Below, piece by piece: positions 57,701-59,073 of a DNA stretch of 64,000 bases. The position numbers and the translations under genes were made by a program. Positions within the stretch are counted from its first letter, which is position 1; each line of letters begins with the position of its first letter. Source of the DNA: Mytilus californianus (lineage: Eukaryota; Mollusca; Bivalvia; Mytilida; Mytilidae). The notes under the pieces were generated by a model. The model saw only the letters and a list, made by a program, of their open reading frames with translations. It made no database searches and was not told the origin of the DNA. The stretch is taken from assembly GCF_021869535.1 (NCBI RefSeq), contig NW_026262581.1, forward strand, positions 112,372,771 through 112,436,770, in the 5' to 3' direction.

Positions 57701-58678
57701 TGTAAATTAAAATAAAAATTTTAAATTCTTGTATATCAAAATATTCTTTAGATTTAAATTTGGAATAAACCTAACGCATTTACAAATTGATGGTTCCTAA
57801 CACGAACTGATGCTAGTCCCTAGAAGAGTTCCAAATGATAATCCTTTAATTCCTTGCTCCTTGTCCTCAAGGATCATAGTTCCTGAAGAACTCAAGGACC
57901 TTTAATTTTTGGTTCCTACCCTTAAATGATGCTATTCCTGATCCCCACATATTTTTGTGTTTAAGGCGACAGGTTTATTGTATGAATAATAAACTACTGT
58001 CAAATGACTAACCCATCATGACAGAGTTACACTATATGTTGTCTTCATCAGTTTTGACCTTGTATTTAAGTAAGATATTGGGCCTGTAGATTTGTTTTCA
58101 CACATAACTATTTTATAAAAATAAGAAGATGTGGTATGATTCCAATGAGACAATTCTCCACCAGAGACCAGCTGACATAAAAGTTAACAACTATAGGTCA
58201 CTGTACAGCCTTCAAAAATGAGCAAAACCCATAATGCATAGTCAGCTATAAAAGGCTGCGAAATGACAAATGTGAAACAATTCAAACGAGAAAACTATCG
58301 GCCTGATTTATGTACAATACAATGAACGAAAAACAAATATGATATACAACATCAAACTACAACCACTGAATTACAGGCTCCTGACTTGGGACAGGCACTA
58401 CATTATATTGTTAGAGTGAAGTCAGTTTTATTGATATATAAATTTCAGATAAACCAACAAACTTTCCACAACCGTCAAATTCAACTATGATTGAGAGTAA
58501 CATGCCCCTATTTGAAATCCTTTTATCCCTACTGTAGTAGTAAATAGTGTAAGTGTATAACATGTATAAGCAAGAGAGTAAGAGACATATTTTTCAGATA
58601 TACATTTTACCAAATAAAAGGTAATTCCTCTACTTACCGACTGGTTTCTGTTTGAAAGTAAATGACCTCTAAACCATC
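632..58678 (-). CDS. DOCK3/4: DOCK3/DOCK4 (Sponge)-type guanine nucleotide exchange factor, partial gene, 28 exons
   Basis: Family role (known): DOCK3/4 proteins pair with ELMO and activate Rac or Rap GTPases at the membrane, controlling cytoskeleton and adhesion. Seen here: 28 minus-strand ORF blocks with GT/AG borders and matching phases, in the exact order of the family: SH3 end (GWFRG, GIFPKMYIH), ELMO-binding helices (TLREWW, MNELI.LR), RRPFG segment, DHR-1/C2 (EVRNDIYLTL, GSHIRFD, EKKLYGFGF), STKFTQT and armadillo-like helices. The DOCK3/4 subgroup is chosen over DOCK1/2/5 because of MNELI.LR followed by an LT.D motif, DWGN..LGMDLIPR and the FERG.K..KNVEV run in DHR-1. About 1010 codons are present of the roughly 1900-2000 usual. 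The first SH3 exon and start codon (right) and DHR-2 with the C terminus (left) are outside the window. Exons average about 108 bp and introns reach 8.5 kb. Confidence 0.95.
749..1643. other. Intron, unannotated AT-rich
   Basis: No recognisable coding block, repeat family or structured RNA seen. Only poly-A/T runs. Confidence 0.4.
1644..2702 (+). mobile_element. F1 element, copy a (Helentron/pearl-like, non-autonomous)
   Basis: The head carries the perfect palindrome GGGTTCCGCGGAACCC (1649-1664) followed by GTGTCTCGCC. Then come four tandem monomers marked by AAGTCCATTTATAAG at 1871, 2052, 2244 and 2436 (periods 181, 192, 192). Next is a GACGCCGCCGACGACAACGA stretch (about 2612), and a terminal hairpin at about 2657-2702 (GTCTCGC...CGACAAAAGTCG...GGCTCGACAAAAA). 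No coding capacity. Lies in the intron between exons aa and bb. Confidence 0.75.
2949..3974 (+). mobile_element. F3 element (nested)
   Basis: The head AACTAGA plus hairpin GGCTCT-CA-AGAGCC (2957-2970) leads to TGTCGCTCACCTG. Two long monomers follow (AAAAACTGCAAAATTT at about 3084 and 3561, period about 477), then GACGACGGACGACGACGACG. The terminal hairpin AGCTCACTTGGCC...GGCCAGGTGAGCT is followed by A-rich sequence. The head GCTCACCT and tail AGGTGAGC are inverted copies. No ORF of note. Confidence 0.7.
4056..5142 (+). mobile_element. F2 element, copy a (147-bp monomers)
   Basis: The head AACAAGAGTGCACACGC...ATGTCTCACC is followed by six monomers marked by TGAGGT(C/T) at 4204, 4351, 4498, 4645, 4791 and 4947; most spacings are exactly 147 bp. 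The tail GCCGCCGCCGCCGC (about 5070) is followed by the nested hairpin TGTCGAGC...GCGACAAAAGTCGC...GCTCGACA and AAAAA. Noncoding. Confidence 0.75.
6250..6940. other. Intron, unannotated
   Basis: AT-rich, no repeat head or tail and no coding block recognised. Confidence 0.4.
6941..7084 (-). CDS. DOCK3/4: DOCK exon aa: basic, Ser-rich linker exon
   Basis: 48 codons, phase 0 to 0: LRKPTMSENSSPCSTLDRKS, RRSRTLFQGVSRPSSEV, then ITTKDDTPKFL. Acceptor tattag at 7085-7087 (the nearer cttag would break the frame); donor CTT|gtatgg. Coding evidence: an open frame of exact length with fitting borders and the position between two scaffold helices. It has no close match in the vertebrate DOCK3/4 sequences I recall. 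RRSRT is a possible basophilic-kinase site. It could be alternatively spliced, since skipping it keeps the frame. Confidence 0.7.
7775..7900 (-). CDS. DOCK3/4: DOCK exon z: (S/T)LL(D/E)(V/I)L helix
   Basis: 42 codons, phase 0 to 0: VK, then SISQDINTLALSLFEVLIQS, ISRMADGEFISNPQSYPQVM. It aligns with EE(I/V)......SLLD(I/V)LLQT.L.IMS. Acceptor tttcag, donor ATG|gtgag. After this helix vertebrate DOCK3/4 has a short loop before the next conserved helix; here two extra exons follow. Confidence 0.9.
7901..9722. other. Intron between exons y and z, right-hand part of transcript-upstream intron
   Basis: No exon is expected here (phases of y and z join directly). I see no element with clear ends. Short AT runs only. 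Confidence 0.4.
9723..9934. mobile_element. TACTGTGG terminal-inverted-repeat element, copy 1
   Basis: Starts TACTGTGGATTC and ends (A)CCACAGTA, with internal TTTTTGTGGATA motifs and matching CCCACAAAT near the right end. It is 212 bp and related over its length to the copy at 14385-14600. MITE-like, noncoding. A 115-codon frame through it is not conserved in the other copy. Confidence 0.65.
10486..10619 (-). CDS. DOCK3/4: DOCK exon y: scaffold helices (LL...L..(H/C)L)
   Basis: The exon encodes ESRSTLL, then SLCLNHIKACLIERYFLDIQ and ILGDILEIFFNLKE. It matches ESR.ILLPV.L.H...HL..Q..L.....ILG.IF. Acceptor ttgtag, donor GAG|gtaaaa; 134 bp. Confidence 0.9.
10894..11481. mobile_element. Mariner-like short element with TA target site
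   Basis: Left end GAGTGAGAGACCCATATTCG and right end CGAATATGTGCCACCCACTC are imperfect inverted repeats of about 24 bp, each flanked by TA. It is 588 bp with no transposase frame. Lies in the intron between exons x and y. Confidence 0.6.
11578..11702 (+). repeat. Short dispersed mussel repeat (TTGTCTCATTGGCA type)
   Basis: Contains GTTGAAGACCGTACTTTGAC...GAGAGTTGTCTCATTGGCAC...ACCACATCT. Related pieces occur at 22618-22757 (+), 58127-58265 (-), 61498-61560 (-) and partially at 24470, 34205, 35110 and 50650. It is found in both orientations, unlike F1-F7. Its class is unclear (SINE- or MITE-like). Confidence 0.6.
12558..12750 (-). CDS. DOCK3/4: DOCK exon x: KREL...LP...(T/V)V.S.LF
   Basis: The longest exon here (193 bp). 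It encodes MELLSNLHKCYEPLMEL, ITKRELADQVRDVITHLP and FIQKTVNSDLFRDDG. It aligns with FP.(V/I)..ELL..F...E(V/L)A..V...L..LP...........I..TV.S.L(Y/F). Acceptor tttcag; donor at 12557 (G|gtatgg). The internal Met at the exon start is not a translation start. Confidence 0.93.
12901..13136. repeat. Four-copy tandem repeat, period exactly 60 bp
   Basis: Units begin at 12901, 12961, 13021 and 13081 and carry GA(C/G)TATGTCCA...CAGACTGAGTTCAT..ATGTAAACCT. Because 60 is a multiple of three, a plus-strand frame stays open across the array, giving a spurious 129-codon ORF. Confidence 0.85.
13310..13530 (+). repeat. Dispersed molluscan repeat fragment
   Basis: TTGATTGTTGGCATTTAACACC followed by GGAGGCCAGTTTATATTGGC and GAGGAAGCC resembles a repeat I know from bivalve genomes. 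A diverged relative may lie at 61195-61340. No protein recognised. Confidence 0.4.
14167..14278 (-). CDS. DOCK3/4: DOCK exon w: charged scaffold helix
   Basis: The exon encodes SPFNDREKE, then FRLKLQHLFEKMGRLLSQQD and EKLKISQ. It aligns with the EEEFR..IQELF.S(V/I)RF.LS block. Acceptor ttgtag, donor CAG|gtatgc; 112 bp. Confidence 0.9.
14385..14600. mobile_element. TACTGTGG terminal-inverted-repeat element, copy 2
   Basis: Left end TACTGTGGATTCATTTATTT and right end AAATGAATCCACAGTA are near-perfect inverted repeats of about 20-27 bp. Length 216 bp, MITE-like. Subterminal TTTTGTGGATA and ATCCCACAAAT extend the inversion. Confidence 0.75.
14823..14878 (-). CDS. DOCK3/4: DOCK exon v: short helix (I.RSR.L)
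   Basis: A 56-bp exon reading VLGELMRLITRSRQLEKE plus AG. It aligns with (A/V)LE.(L/I)FKFIV(Q/R)SR.L. Acceptor ctgtag, donor AG|gtaaa. Confidence 0.9.
15300..15705 (+). mobile_element. F4 element, copy 1
   Basis: The head AATGTGTCTATGGGCCACAGAT-GCCCCC is followed by about 160-bp monomers (GGGGCATAACTTATGAACAC; AAGCATTGTGTATAAGTTT). Then GACGGACGGACAAGG, and the terminal hairpin CCCCCTCCGCTACGGTAGGGGCATAAAAA. Noncoding; in the intron between exons u and v. Confidence 0.7.
15706..16355. other. Intron, unannotated
   Basis: Holds an 80-codon minus-strand frame at 16042-16284 that I do not accept as an exon: the flanking exons u and v join in phase without it and it has no convincing donor. Nothing else seen. 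Confidence 0.45.
16356..16434 (-). CDS. DOCK3/4: DOCK exon u: scaffold helix
   Basis: The first base completes Lys, then HLMNQFAFGIEQFCEGKAF and TLSMAMK follow. The position matches the L.KVLK.Y.D.........AM.A helix of the family, with little identity. Acceptor ccag, donor AAG|gtaag; 79 bp. The call rests mainly on phase and order. Confidence 0.85.
17106..17206 (-). CDS. DOCK3/4: DOCK exon t: F.PV...Y.E..F
   Basis: The exon encodes VFILNLLLDTRFENFRPVYE and DYLEKTFSFPNVYK. It corresponds to (V/I)(F/H)IINLL.D.(K/R)F.HF.PV.DTYI..HFAG.LAY. Acceptor ttatag, donor AA|gtaag; 101 bp. Confidence 0.93.
18045..18137 (-). CDS. DOCK3/4: DOCK exon s: FLQ..(L/M)D.L
   Basis: 31 codons, phase 0 to 0: FLQNIMDRLLEMLDDGC, then SKVFQVI. 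It aligns with FLQDTLD.LF.ILD....KYG..VF..L. Acceptor ttttcag, donor ATT|gtaag. The reading frame runs open past the donor, but the next exon joins in frame and restores the conserved block. Confidence 0.93.
18614..18711 (-). CDS. DOCK3/4: DOCK exon r: LLG.L.W motif
   Basis: The exon encodes SELLGVLNWREEKSHIDKN and ELMSVQGTEVMK, matching DLL.LLKW......L..L....G.E(I/V)VKFLQD. Acceptor ttttag, donor AAG|gtacat; 98 bp. Confidence 0.95.
18712..20475. other. Intron between exons q and r
   Basis: AT-rich. Only a small duplication (CAGAGGGGAATATGA twice near 19050) stands out. No exon needed for phase. Confidence 0.4.
20476..20659 (-). CDS. DOCK3/4: DOCK exon q: post-DHR-1 linker and STKFTQT
   Basis: The exon begins CEDEKKIKFEKYSKIPFLAE, has a variable SSAQSPTS linker, and ends IRTLLCSTKFTQT. 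The (C/S)STKLTQN element is conserved in DOCK1-4 and marks entry into the helical scaffold. Acceptor ttatag, donor T|gtaag; 184 bp. Confidence 0.95.
21365..21471 (-). CDS. DOCK3/4: DOCK exon p: DHR-1 C-terminal strands
   Basis: The exon reads RAEKKLYGFGFMRVTNDLQI, then DGSHNLCIFK. It aligns with GEKKLFGF(A/S)F..LM..DG..L.DG.HEL.V.K. In place of the usual 'LM..DGTTL' it has VTNDLQIVI. Acceptor ttgtag, donor AAG|gtaag; 107 bp. Confidence 0.95.
22100..22163 (-). CDS. DOCK3/4: DOCK exon o: DHR-1 (GSHIRFD)
   Basis: The exon encodes ISLPMDELPGSHIRFDVYHC and a Gln codon. It aligns with KLPIP.D...G(S/A)H(L/I)RFEFRHCS. Acceptor ttttcag, donor G|gtatat; 64 bp. Confidence 0.95.
22882..23317 (+). mobile_element. 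F4 element, copy 2
   Basis: The head near AATGAGTCCATGGGACACAGAT-GATGCCCC is followed by monomers with GGGATATAACTCAAGAAC and GGGGCATAACTCTAGTAC. Then ACGGACAGACATACAGACGG, and the tail ATGCCCCTTCTGCTGGGCGGGGACATAAAAA. Head ATGCCCC and tail GGGG(A)CAT are inverted. Confidence 0.7.
23675..23773 (-). CDS. DOCK3/4: DOCK exon n: DHR-1 (FYHDNQPKW)
   Basis: Exactly 33 codons, phase 0 to 0. The sequence NCIHHGCGDDPLVHF is followed by CVFYHDNQPKWQETIK, matching SFVLYH.NSPRW.E.IKLPIP. The conserved aromatic-His and PKW positions are intact. Acceptor ttctag, donor AAG|gtatg. Confidence 0.95.
23898..24316. repeat. Minisatellite, about ten copies, period exactly 43 bp
   Basis: GATGCTTAT...CAATAGCACACCAAATAGCAGA...CTTCTTCAT units begin with GAT at 23898, 23941, 23984, 24027, 24070, 24113, 24156, 24199, 24242 and 24285. 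Every spacing is 43 bp. Variation is by substitution only. In the intron between exons m and n. Confidence 0.92.
24317..25315. other. Intron, mostly unannotated
   Basis: Contains two partial pieces of the dispersed TTGTCTCATT repeat (about 24470-24515 and 24765-24815). Otherwise nothing recognised. Confidence 0.4.
25316..25440 (-). CDS. DOCK3/4: DOCK exon m: start of C2/DHR-1 domain
   Basis: The exon encodes EVRNDIYLTLSEAQFERGNK, then KSQKNVEVVVTVFNSKGKVV. (E/D)(V/I)RND(I/L)Y(V/L)TL is the hallmark first strand of DHR-1, the lipid-binding C2-like domain; FERG.K...KN(V/I)EV is the DOCK3/4 form. Acceptor gtttcag, donor GAG|gtaag; 125 bp. Confidence 0.96.
25441..26534. other. Intron, unannotated
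   Basis: AT-rich sequence without recognised repeats or coding blocks. Confidence 0.4.
26535..27430 (+). mobile_element. F6 element, copy a (about 167-bp monomers)
   Basis: The head AATGTCTCCCGGTGTTGCAC is followed by monomers marked by (C/A)TGTCAAA at 26998, 27164 and 27332 (periods 166 and 168). The terminal hairpin TCCCCCGCGATGCTACATGC-GAGGGGA sits at 27391-27417, followed by GGGACAATT. Head and tail share the GTC(T/C)CCCG motif in inverted order. Noncoding. Confidence 0.65.
27431..28670. other. Intron between exons l and m, unannotated part
   Basis: Nothing recognised apart from a loosely repeated TTTCTGTATAACTACGGCAT / TTTCTGTATCTCTACAGCAC pair near 27820-27890. Confidence 0.4.
28676..28811. 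repeat. (GAAT)n microsatellite with GAAC variants
   Basis: A near-continuous run of GAATGAATGAAT with AAAG and GAAC interruptions, ending in GAACGAACGAACGAA. Looser GAATGAA units spread about 200 bp upstream. Confidence 0.9.
29071..29202 (-). CDS. DOCK3/4: DOCK exon l: DHR-1 lead-in (GD...INPG)
   Basis: The exon encodes GM, then SLTFDVSVYDGDLQAVKTDY, VLFTKDITIIPKL and LSQFDVINPG. It aligns with VSLQLL.GD..QIRREY...ITRKLGF...IMPGE. Acceptor cttgaag; donor G|gtaaag; 132 bp. Confidence 0.95.
30242..30402. repeat. Minisatellite, period 23 bp, with 46-bp higher order
   Basis: TGTTGTTTAAGTATCTA(G/T)CATAC units begin at 30242, 30265, 30288, 30311, 30334 and 30357 and continue to about 30402. CTAGCATAC and CTATCATAC alternate, so the true repeating unit is a 46-bp dimer. 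Confidence 0.9.
30581..30735 (-). CDS. DOCK3/4: DOCK exon k: helix plus serine-rich linker
   Basis: The exon begins CIENEGTFPELHKDLIKKL, matching CN.ESEW.QIHENIIKKL of DOCK3/4. It then runs into a Ser/Gly linker (GVSSGVGSSISSSS, KLGSSSALSKTG) longer than the vertebrate one. The linker sits just ahead of the DHR-1 lead-in. Acceptor atttcag, donor G|gtagg; 155 bp. Confidence 0.92.
31183..31252 (-). CDS. DOCK3/4: DOCK exon j: VLSIEDV
   Basis: After the shared Val codon the exon reads LSIEDVKNGMNDDSCFCTIN and ends on the AG of a Ser codon. It aligns with the AVLSI.D.L segment of DOCK3/4. Acceptor ttttcag, donor AG|gtaat; 70 bp. Confidence 0.9.
31800..32012 (+). mobile_element. Retroelement tail, type 1 (5'-truncated copy)
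   Basis: GGATCTGTTTACCC...CACCTGAGATCACCCC...TTTTTGGTTGGGTTCG...GTCAGTTTGTTTTCGAC...TATCTTTGGCCCCCC. The same sequence lies directly downstream of the decayed reverse transcriptase at 53.4-54.3 kb, and another copy is at 61.7 kb, so this is read as the 3' end of that element without its coding part. Confidence 0.6.
32126..32194 (-). CDS. DOCK3/4: DOCK exon i: GRM...RRPFG
   Basis: The exon encodes GRMFSDSSKKSPTR followed by YRRPFGVG. The YRRP(F/Y)G motif is one of the best conserved short motifs of DOCK N-terminal halves. Acceptor ttttttag, donor G|gtaat; 69 bp. Confidence 0.92.
32413..32473 (-). CDS. DOCK3/4: DOCK exon h: strand before RIGRM
   Basis: The exon reads ELPLDEYQK then YLYIVVRIYRI and the first base of Gly. 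It corresponds to the KDLYIV.HVIRIGRM strand of DOCK3/4. Acceptor atttcag, donor G|gtaag; 61 bp. Confidence 0.92.
32545..34015 (+). mobile_element. F8 element, copy 1 (167-bp monomers), with a nested repeat
   Basis: The head GTTAACACAGAGATATGTCT-CGCC is followed by monomers with AAGTCAATAGACCATGACTG at 33301, 33467, 33634 and 33801 (periods 166, 167, 167). Then comes GCCGCTGCCGCCGG and the terminal hairpin ATGTCTCGCTTTCTGAC...GTGAGACAAAAA. A separate 323-bp repeat is nested at 32796-33118. Noncoding. Confidence 0.8.
32796..33118. mobile_element. Dispersed mussel repeat nested in F8 copy 1
   Basis: GGTACCAGGATTATAATTTA then GACGCGCGTTTCATCTAC...ACTCATCAG...GGGATGAAATGTCCACCAG. I recognise it as an abundant mussel repeat. 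It interrupts the F8 sequence that is continuous in the copy at 46.6 kb and is flanked by TAGTTAT at 32789-32795 and 33119-33125, a possible 7-bp target duplication. Confidence 0.65.
34296..34541 (+). mobile_element. F4 element, copy 3 (lacks head)
   Basis: One monomer (GGGCATAACTCTAGAACGGT) is followed by GACAGACAGAAGGACAGACA and the tail GTCCCCATTGCCTATGGATG-GGGCATAAAAA. The 5' head is missing. Just upstream lies a partial TTGCTGTCTCATTGATGAAC dispersed repeat. Confidence 0.6.
34573..34654 (-). CDS. DOCK3/4: DOCK exon g: N.NG.P / LFT segment
   Basis: The leading T completes a Ser codon, then EQFIIRMNKNGAPLKPEK and CFGLFT follow. This matches the family block SE.FLVRLN.NG.P...E...ALFTDL. 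Acceptor tttgtag, donor ACT|gtaag; 82 bp. Confidence 0.92.
34655..36090. other. Intron between exons f and g
   Basis: Contains a diverged TACTGTG(A)... / TTCGTGGGGTACCAATTTTT fragment at 35431-35520 reminiscent of the TACTGTGG elements, and a partial dispersed repeat at 35110-35160. Otherwise unannotated. Confidence 0.4.
36091..36257 (-). CDS. DOCK3/4: DOCK exon f: beta-rich segment before DHR-1
   Basis: The exon opens with a basic run (PKYSKKRHKS), then VFNVLVNLKVSQCNVGDES and QIVMSVYDNRDQKFVS. It aligns with the LFV.LK.....GED.EV..SLYD...K.ISE block of DOCK proteins. Acceptor ttgtag, donor AG|gtaag; 167 bp, phase 0 in and phase 2 out. Confidence 0.93.
37945..38873. mobile_element. hAT-like non-autonomous element inserted in F2b
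   Basis: Ends ATACCTGTCAATTGACC and GGTTGACAGGTATG are inverted repeats (11-bp core ATACCTGTCAA). CCTACTGC occurs directly outside both ends (37937-37944 and 38874-38881), an 8-bp duplication as made by hAT transposases. 929 bp, no transposase frame. Confidence 0.7.
38986..39241. mobile_element. Related short terminal-inverted-repeat element in F2b
   Basis: Left end CATACCTGCCAACTTTTC and right end ATAGTTGGCAGGTCTG mirror each other and resemble the ends of the element at 37945. About 256 bp. No clean target duplication, though GTAGAC lies near both sides. Confidence 0.55.
39852..39972 (-). CDS. DOCK3/4: DOCK exon e: LGMDLIPR segment
   Basis: The first base G completes the Gly codon of the previous exon. 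It then reads QLGMDLIPRVDGEQVDVDK and IVRLYRVHLQSAENAKSSQ. LG(L/M)DL(V/I)PR followed by a LY..H segment is the DOCK3/4 pattern. Acceptor atttcag, donor CAG|gtgag; 121 bp. Confidence 0.93.
40210..40462 (+). mobile_element. F4 element, copy 4
   Basis: The head AATGTGTCCATGGGACACAA-ATGATGCCCCC is followed by one monomer and ACAGACGGACAAGGGTAA. The tail ATGCCCCCTCCGCGACAGC lacks the closing GGGGCAT arm, so the 3' end is damaged. Confidence 0.65.
40470..41730. other. Intron stretch with a two-copy 40/41-bp duplication
   Basis: AATTGAATCTGAGGCCAGTA-GGGTGCATTCAAATG is present twice in tandem (about 41120-41198). Nothing else recognised. Confidence 0.6.
41735..42240 (+). mobile_element. F5 element, copy b (uninterrupted, short)
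   Basis: The head GAGCGCAGCTGGCTACGACC-GCAGAGGTC, a body with TTTTGTGCAATACACTATGC and ATGGAAACTTGTGGTATAAT, and the tail TTTTTGCAGTCGTATAAAAA match F5a. It lacks the GACGACGAC stretch and most monomers. It shows F5 without the F2/F3 insertions. Confidence 0.6.
42241..43574. other. Intron, unannotated
   Basis: AT-rich; no recognised repeat or coding block. Confidence 0.4.
43575..44401 (+). pseudogene. Decayed reverse-transcriptase C-terminal piece plus 3' tail, type 2
   Basis: In plus frames 43578-43800, residues such as FYHQYKDINRKYKTT and LIRSGISHPILYGNILY resemble the C-terminal part of an RT-like polyprotein common in mussels, broken by stops. It is followed by a long tail (CCCCGAACAGGAGGGATTAT, CTGGAGCTGGCATGTCAG, GGGCCAGATGAAGCACGCCT, ending CCATTTCCATTCTCAATTTT). 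A 119-codon frame at 43946-44305 is part of this tail and not taken as a gene. A solo inverse piece of the tail is at 54767-54828. Confidence 0.55.
45221..45990. repeat. Degenerate tandem array resembling the exon d donor region
   Basis: About 15 pyrimidine-rich units of roughly 45-60 bp, consensus near TCTCTAACCTACCCATTTCC then CCTAGTCAATGATATTATTC. On the minus strand they read as GGGAAATGGGTAGGTTAGAG-like segments. The real exon d end plus donor (about 46390-46430) has the same order: CTCTAACTTACCCATTTCCC, then CAATCTACAATATC. The unit at about 45945-45965 contains TAACTTACCC, an intact donor-like gtaagtta. The array lies 400-1180 nt downstream of the true donor. Confidence 0.75.
46014..46165. 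repeat. Foldback inverted repeat
   Basis: The left arm 46014-46073 (ATTCTACCACTGCATCGAGT...GATATTTATCCACTCGAGAC) and right arm 46108-46165 (GTCAAGAGTGGATAAATATC...GTTGGAAT) are imperfect inverted copies with a short loop. A partial single arm recurs at 50136-50190. In RNA it would form a long hairpin between the donor-like array and exon d. Confidence 0.7.
46401..46546 (-). CDS. DOCK3/4: DOCK exon d: MNELI helix, DOCK3/4 signature
   Basis: The exon encodes GPTLVLTQIYHT, then MNELILLRGKLMSNMLTED and ADIVDWGNG. MNELI.LR..L and DWGN are shared with DOCK3/4 rather than DOCK1, where the helix differs. Acceptor ttttttcag; donor GG|gtaagttagagagaga. The donor region resembles the units of the tandem array at 45.2-46.0 kb (see findings). 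Confidence 0.95.
46565..47562 (+). mobile_element. F8 element, copy 2
   Basis: The head TATCACAGAGATATGTCTCG is followed by about 160-167-bp monomers (TCAATAGACCATGACTGAGG), a CTGCCGCCCCCGCCGCCGG stretch, and the terminal hairpin GTCTCGC-TTTTTGACCCCGTCAAG-GCGAGAC then AAAAA. Head GTCTCGCC and tail GGCGAGAC are exact inverses. It begins about 20 bp upstream of the exon d acceptor tract. Confidence 0.82.
47563..49240. other. Intron between exons c and d
   Basis: Contains a three-copy tandem repeat of period 43 bp at 47828-47955 (TGTCTTTGGAAGTATTGAGC at 47828, 47871 and 47914). The following 300 bp show weaker echoes of similar phrasing (CTTGAC...GGAAG). Nothing else recognised. Confidence 0.6.
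49241..49343 (-). CDS. DOCK3/4: DOCK exon c: N-terminal helical region (TLREWW)
   Basis: The exon encodes QFETVKPKEDSMAM and then TLREWWVAWKNLFLRQ, matching the TLREW...WK.LYV block that follows SH3 in DOCK1-5. In the family this helical segment works with SH3 to hold ELMO. Acceptor attacag; donor CAG|gtttgt, weaker than average. Length 103 bp with consistent phases on both sides. Confidence 0.93.
50062..50117 (-). CDS. DOCK3/4: DOCK exon b: SH3 C-terminal strand
   Basis: This 56-bp exon reads GIFPKMYIHTKDCDVENP plus two bases. GIFP..YIH is the diagnostic last strand of DOCK SH3 domains. The acceptor ttttcag and donor GG|gtaag fit, and the split codon GG|A is completed by the next exon. It is too short to stand out as an ORF and was found from the GIFP motif. 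Confidence 0.92.
50860..51838 (+). mobile_element. F8 element, copy 3 (3' hairpin truncated)
   Basis: The head GTTAACACAGAGATATGTCT-CGCC and five to six monomers are as in copies 1 and 2. GCCTCTGCCGACGCC and TATGTCTCGCTTTTTGACTC then end abruptly at CGTCAATTAAC, so the closing GGCGAGAC arm is lost. Confidence 0.78.
53083..53300 (-). mobile_element. Retroelement 3' tail, type 1, adjoining the reverse transcriptase
   Basis: On the minus strand it reads GCTTACCCCTTCCAGAGCAC, CTGAGATCACCCCCAG...GGCGTTGTCAATTTG...GGTATCTTTCGTCCCTC. It follows the RT remnant directly in the same orientation, so it is taken as the element's 3' region. Confidence 0.6.
53403..54330 (-). pseudogene. Decayed reverse transcriptase (Penelope-like or related)
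   Basis: Visible RT landmarks in order on the minus strand: FSTLYTSIPH (near 54220), a KNGERRYKYLVLGRDKSYF run, IPMGTN (near 53980), FRYIDDVLSLNN (YIDD box, 53848-53862), SYLDLHLEIDNEG and LLLTRKLLNQ. LYT(S/T)IP is the pattern I associate with Penelope-like RTs. The frame is broken by a stop at about 53986 and by frameshifts near 53.9 and 53.6 kb. No endonuclease domain or complete 5' end is seen. Not functional. Confidence 0.75.
54441..55629. other. Intron, mostly unannotated
   Basis: Holds a solo inverse fragment of the type 2 retroelement tail at 54767-54828 (AATTGAGAATGGAAATGGGG). Remainder AT-rich and unrecognised. Confidence 0.5.
55630..56378 (+). mobile_element. F4 element, copy 5 (longest)
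   Basis: The head AATGTGTCCATGGGACACAG-ATGATGCCCC is followed by four monomers marked by GGG(G/A)CATAACT at 55692, 55834, 56007 and 56168 (spacings about 142, 173 and 161). Then ACATACGGACGGACAAGG and the tail ATGCCCCTTCCACTACAGCG-GGGGCATAAAAA. Small frames on both strands are repeat-derived. Confidence 0.78.
56510..56686 (+). mobile_element. F4 element, copy 6 (3' part only)
   Basis: Begins within a monomer (GATCTGTGTTTTGTGGAAAT) and ends ATGCCCTCTCCGGTGATGGC-GGAGGCATAAAAA. 5'-truncated; lies 130 bp after copy 5. Confidence 0.65.
56775..56876. repeat. Tandem duplication, period 46 bp
   Basis: TAATTTGCAGAATTGTCCTG-CTATTGAATTATTGTC starts at 56775 and 56821 and begins a third time at 56867. 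Copies are identical, indicating a recent event. Confidence 0.88.
56877..58637. other. Intron between exons a and b, left of exon a
   Basis: Contains one minus-oriented dispersed repeat at 58127-58265 (GATGTGGTATGATTCCAATG, then GAGACAATTCTCCACCAGAG). Otherwise unannotated. Confidence 0.5.
58638..58678 (-). CDS. DOCK3/4: DOCK exon a: SH3 domain, middle/late strands
   Basis: Entering phase 2 (first two bases GA), the exon reads TGG TTT AGA GGT..., giving GWFRGHLLSNRNQS. GW-(Y/F)-RG is the conserved DOCK SH3 ligand-groove motif. The acceptor is tag at 58679-58681 and the donor TCG|gtaagt at 58637. It is the most upstream exon I could place. The next exon is 8.5 kb away and completes the SH3 fold in frame. 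Confidence 0.88.
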
Positions 58679-59073
58679 CTACAAAATATAAAAAAGAAAA
58701 AATGTAATTTTTGAATATCTATTTGTTGTGAAAAAAAAAATGATTTTGAACTATACTAAGAAAACTTGTTTAAGAATAGATTAAGGTGAATCATCATTAT
58801 ATATTTCCTCAGATAGATTTTACCCCATGCTTTTTTCGAATCATAATAAAAAGTAAGGGTCACCATACTATTTTTCAAGCTACAGTCATAGATTATTCAT
58901 GAAAAAACACTTTTTGTGAATAAAAAGAAATCTATGAGTTAGATTTACTTGTAGCTTCTCATATTTAGAAGTTTGAAATAAAATATGAGAAGATAGGTTT
59001 TATAATATGCTTCAAGAAAATAAAAAGGTAAAATAGTGTCATTAAACTTGTTTTTTTTTTGCTACAAGTAAAT

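Noticed and set aside
632-58678. Assignment to DOCK1/2/5 (Myoblast city)
   Set aside because: The MNELI.LR helix, DWGN..LGMDL.PR and the FERG.K form of DHR-1 fit DOCK3/4 better; conserved motifs shared by all DOCK-A/B members do not decide.
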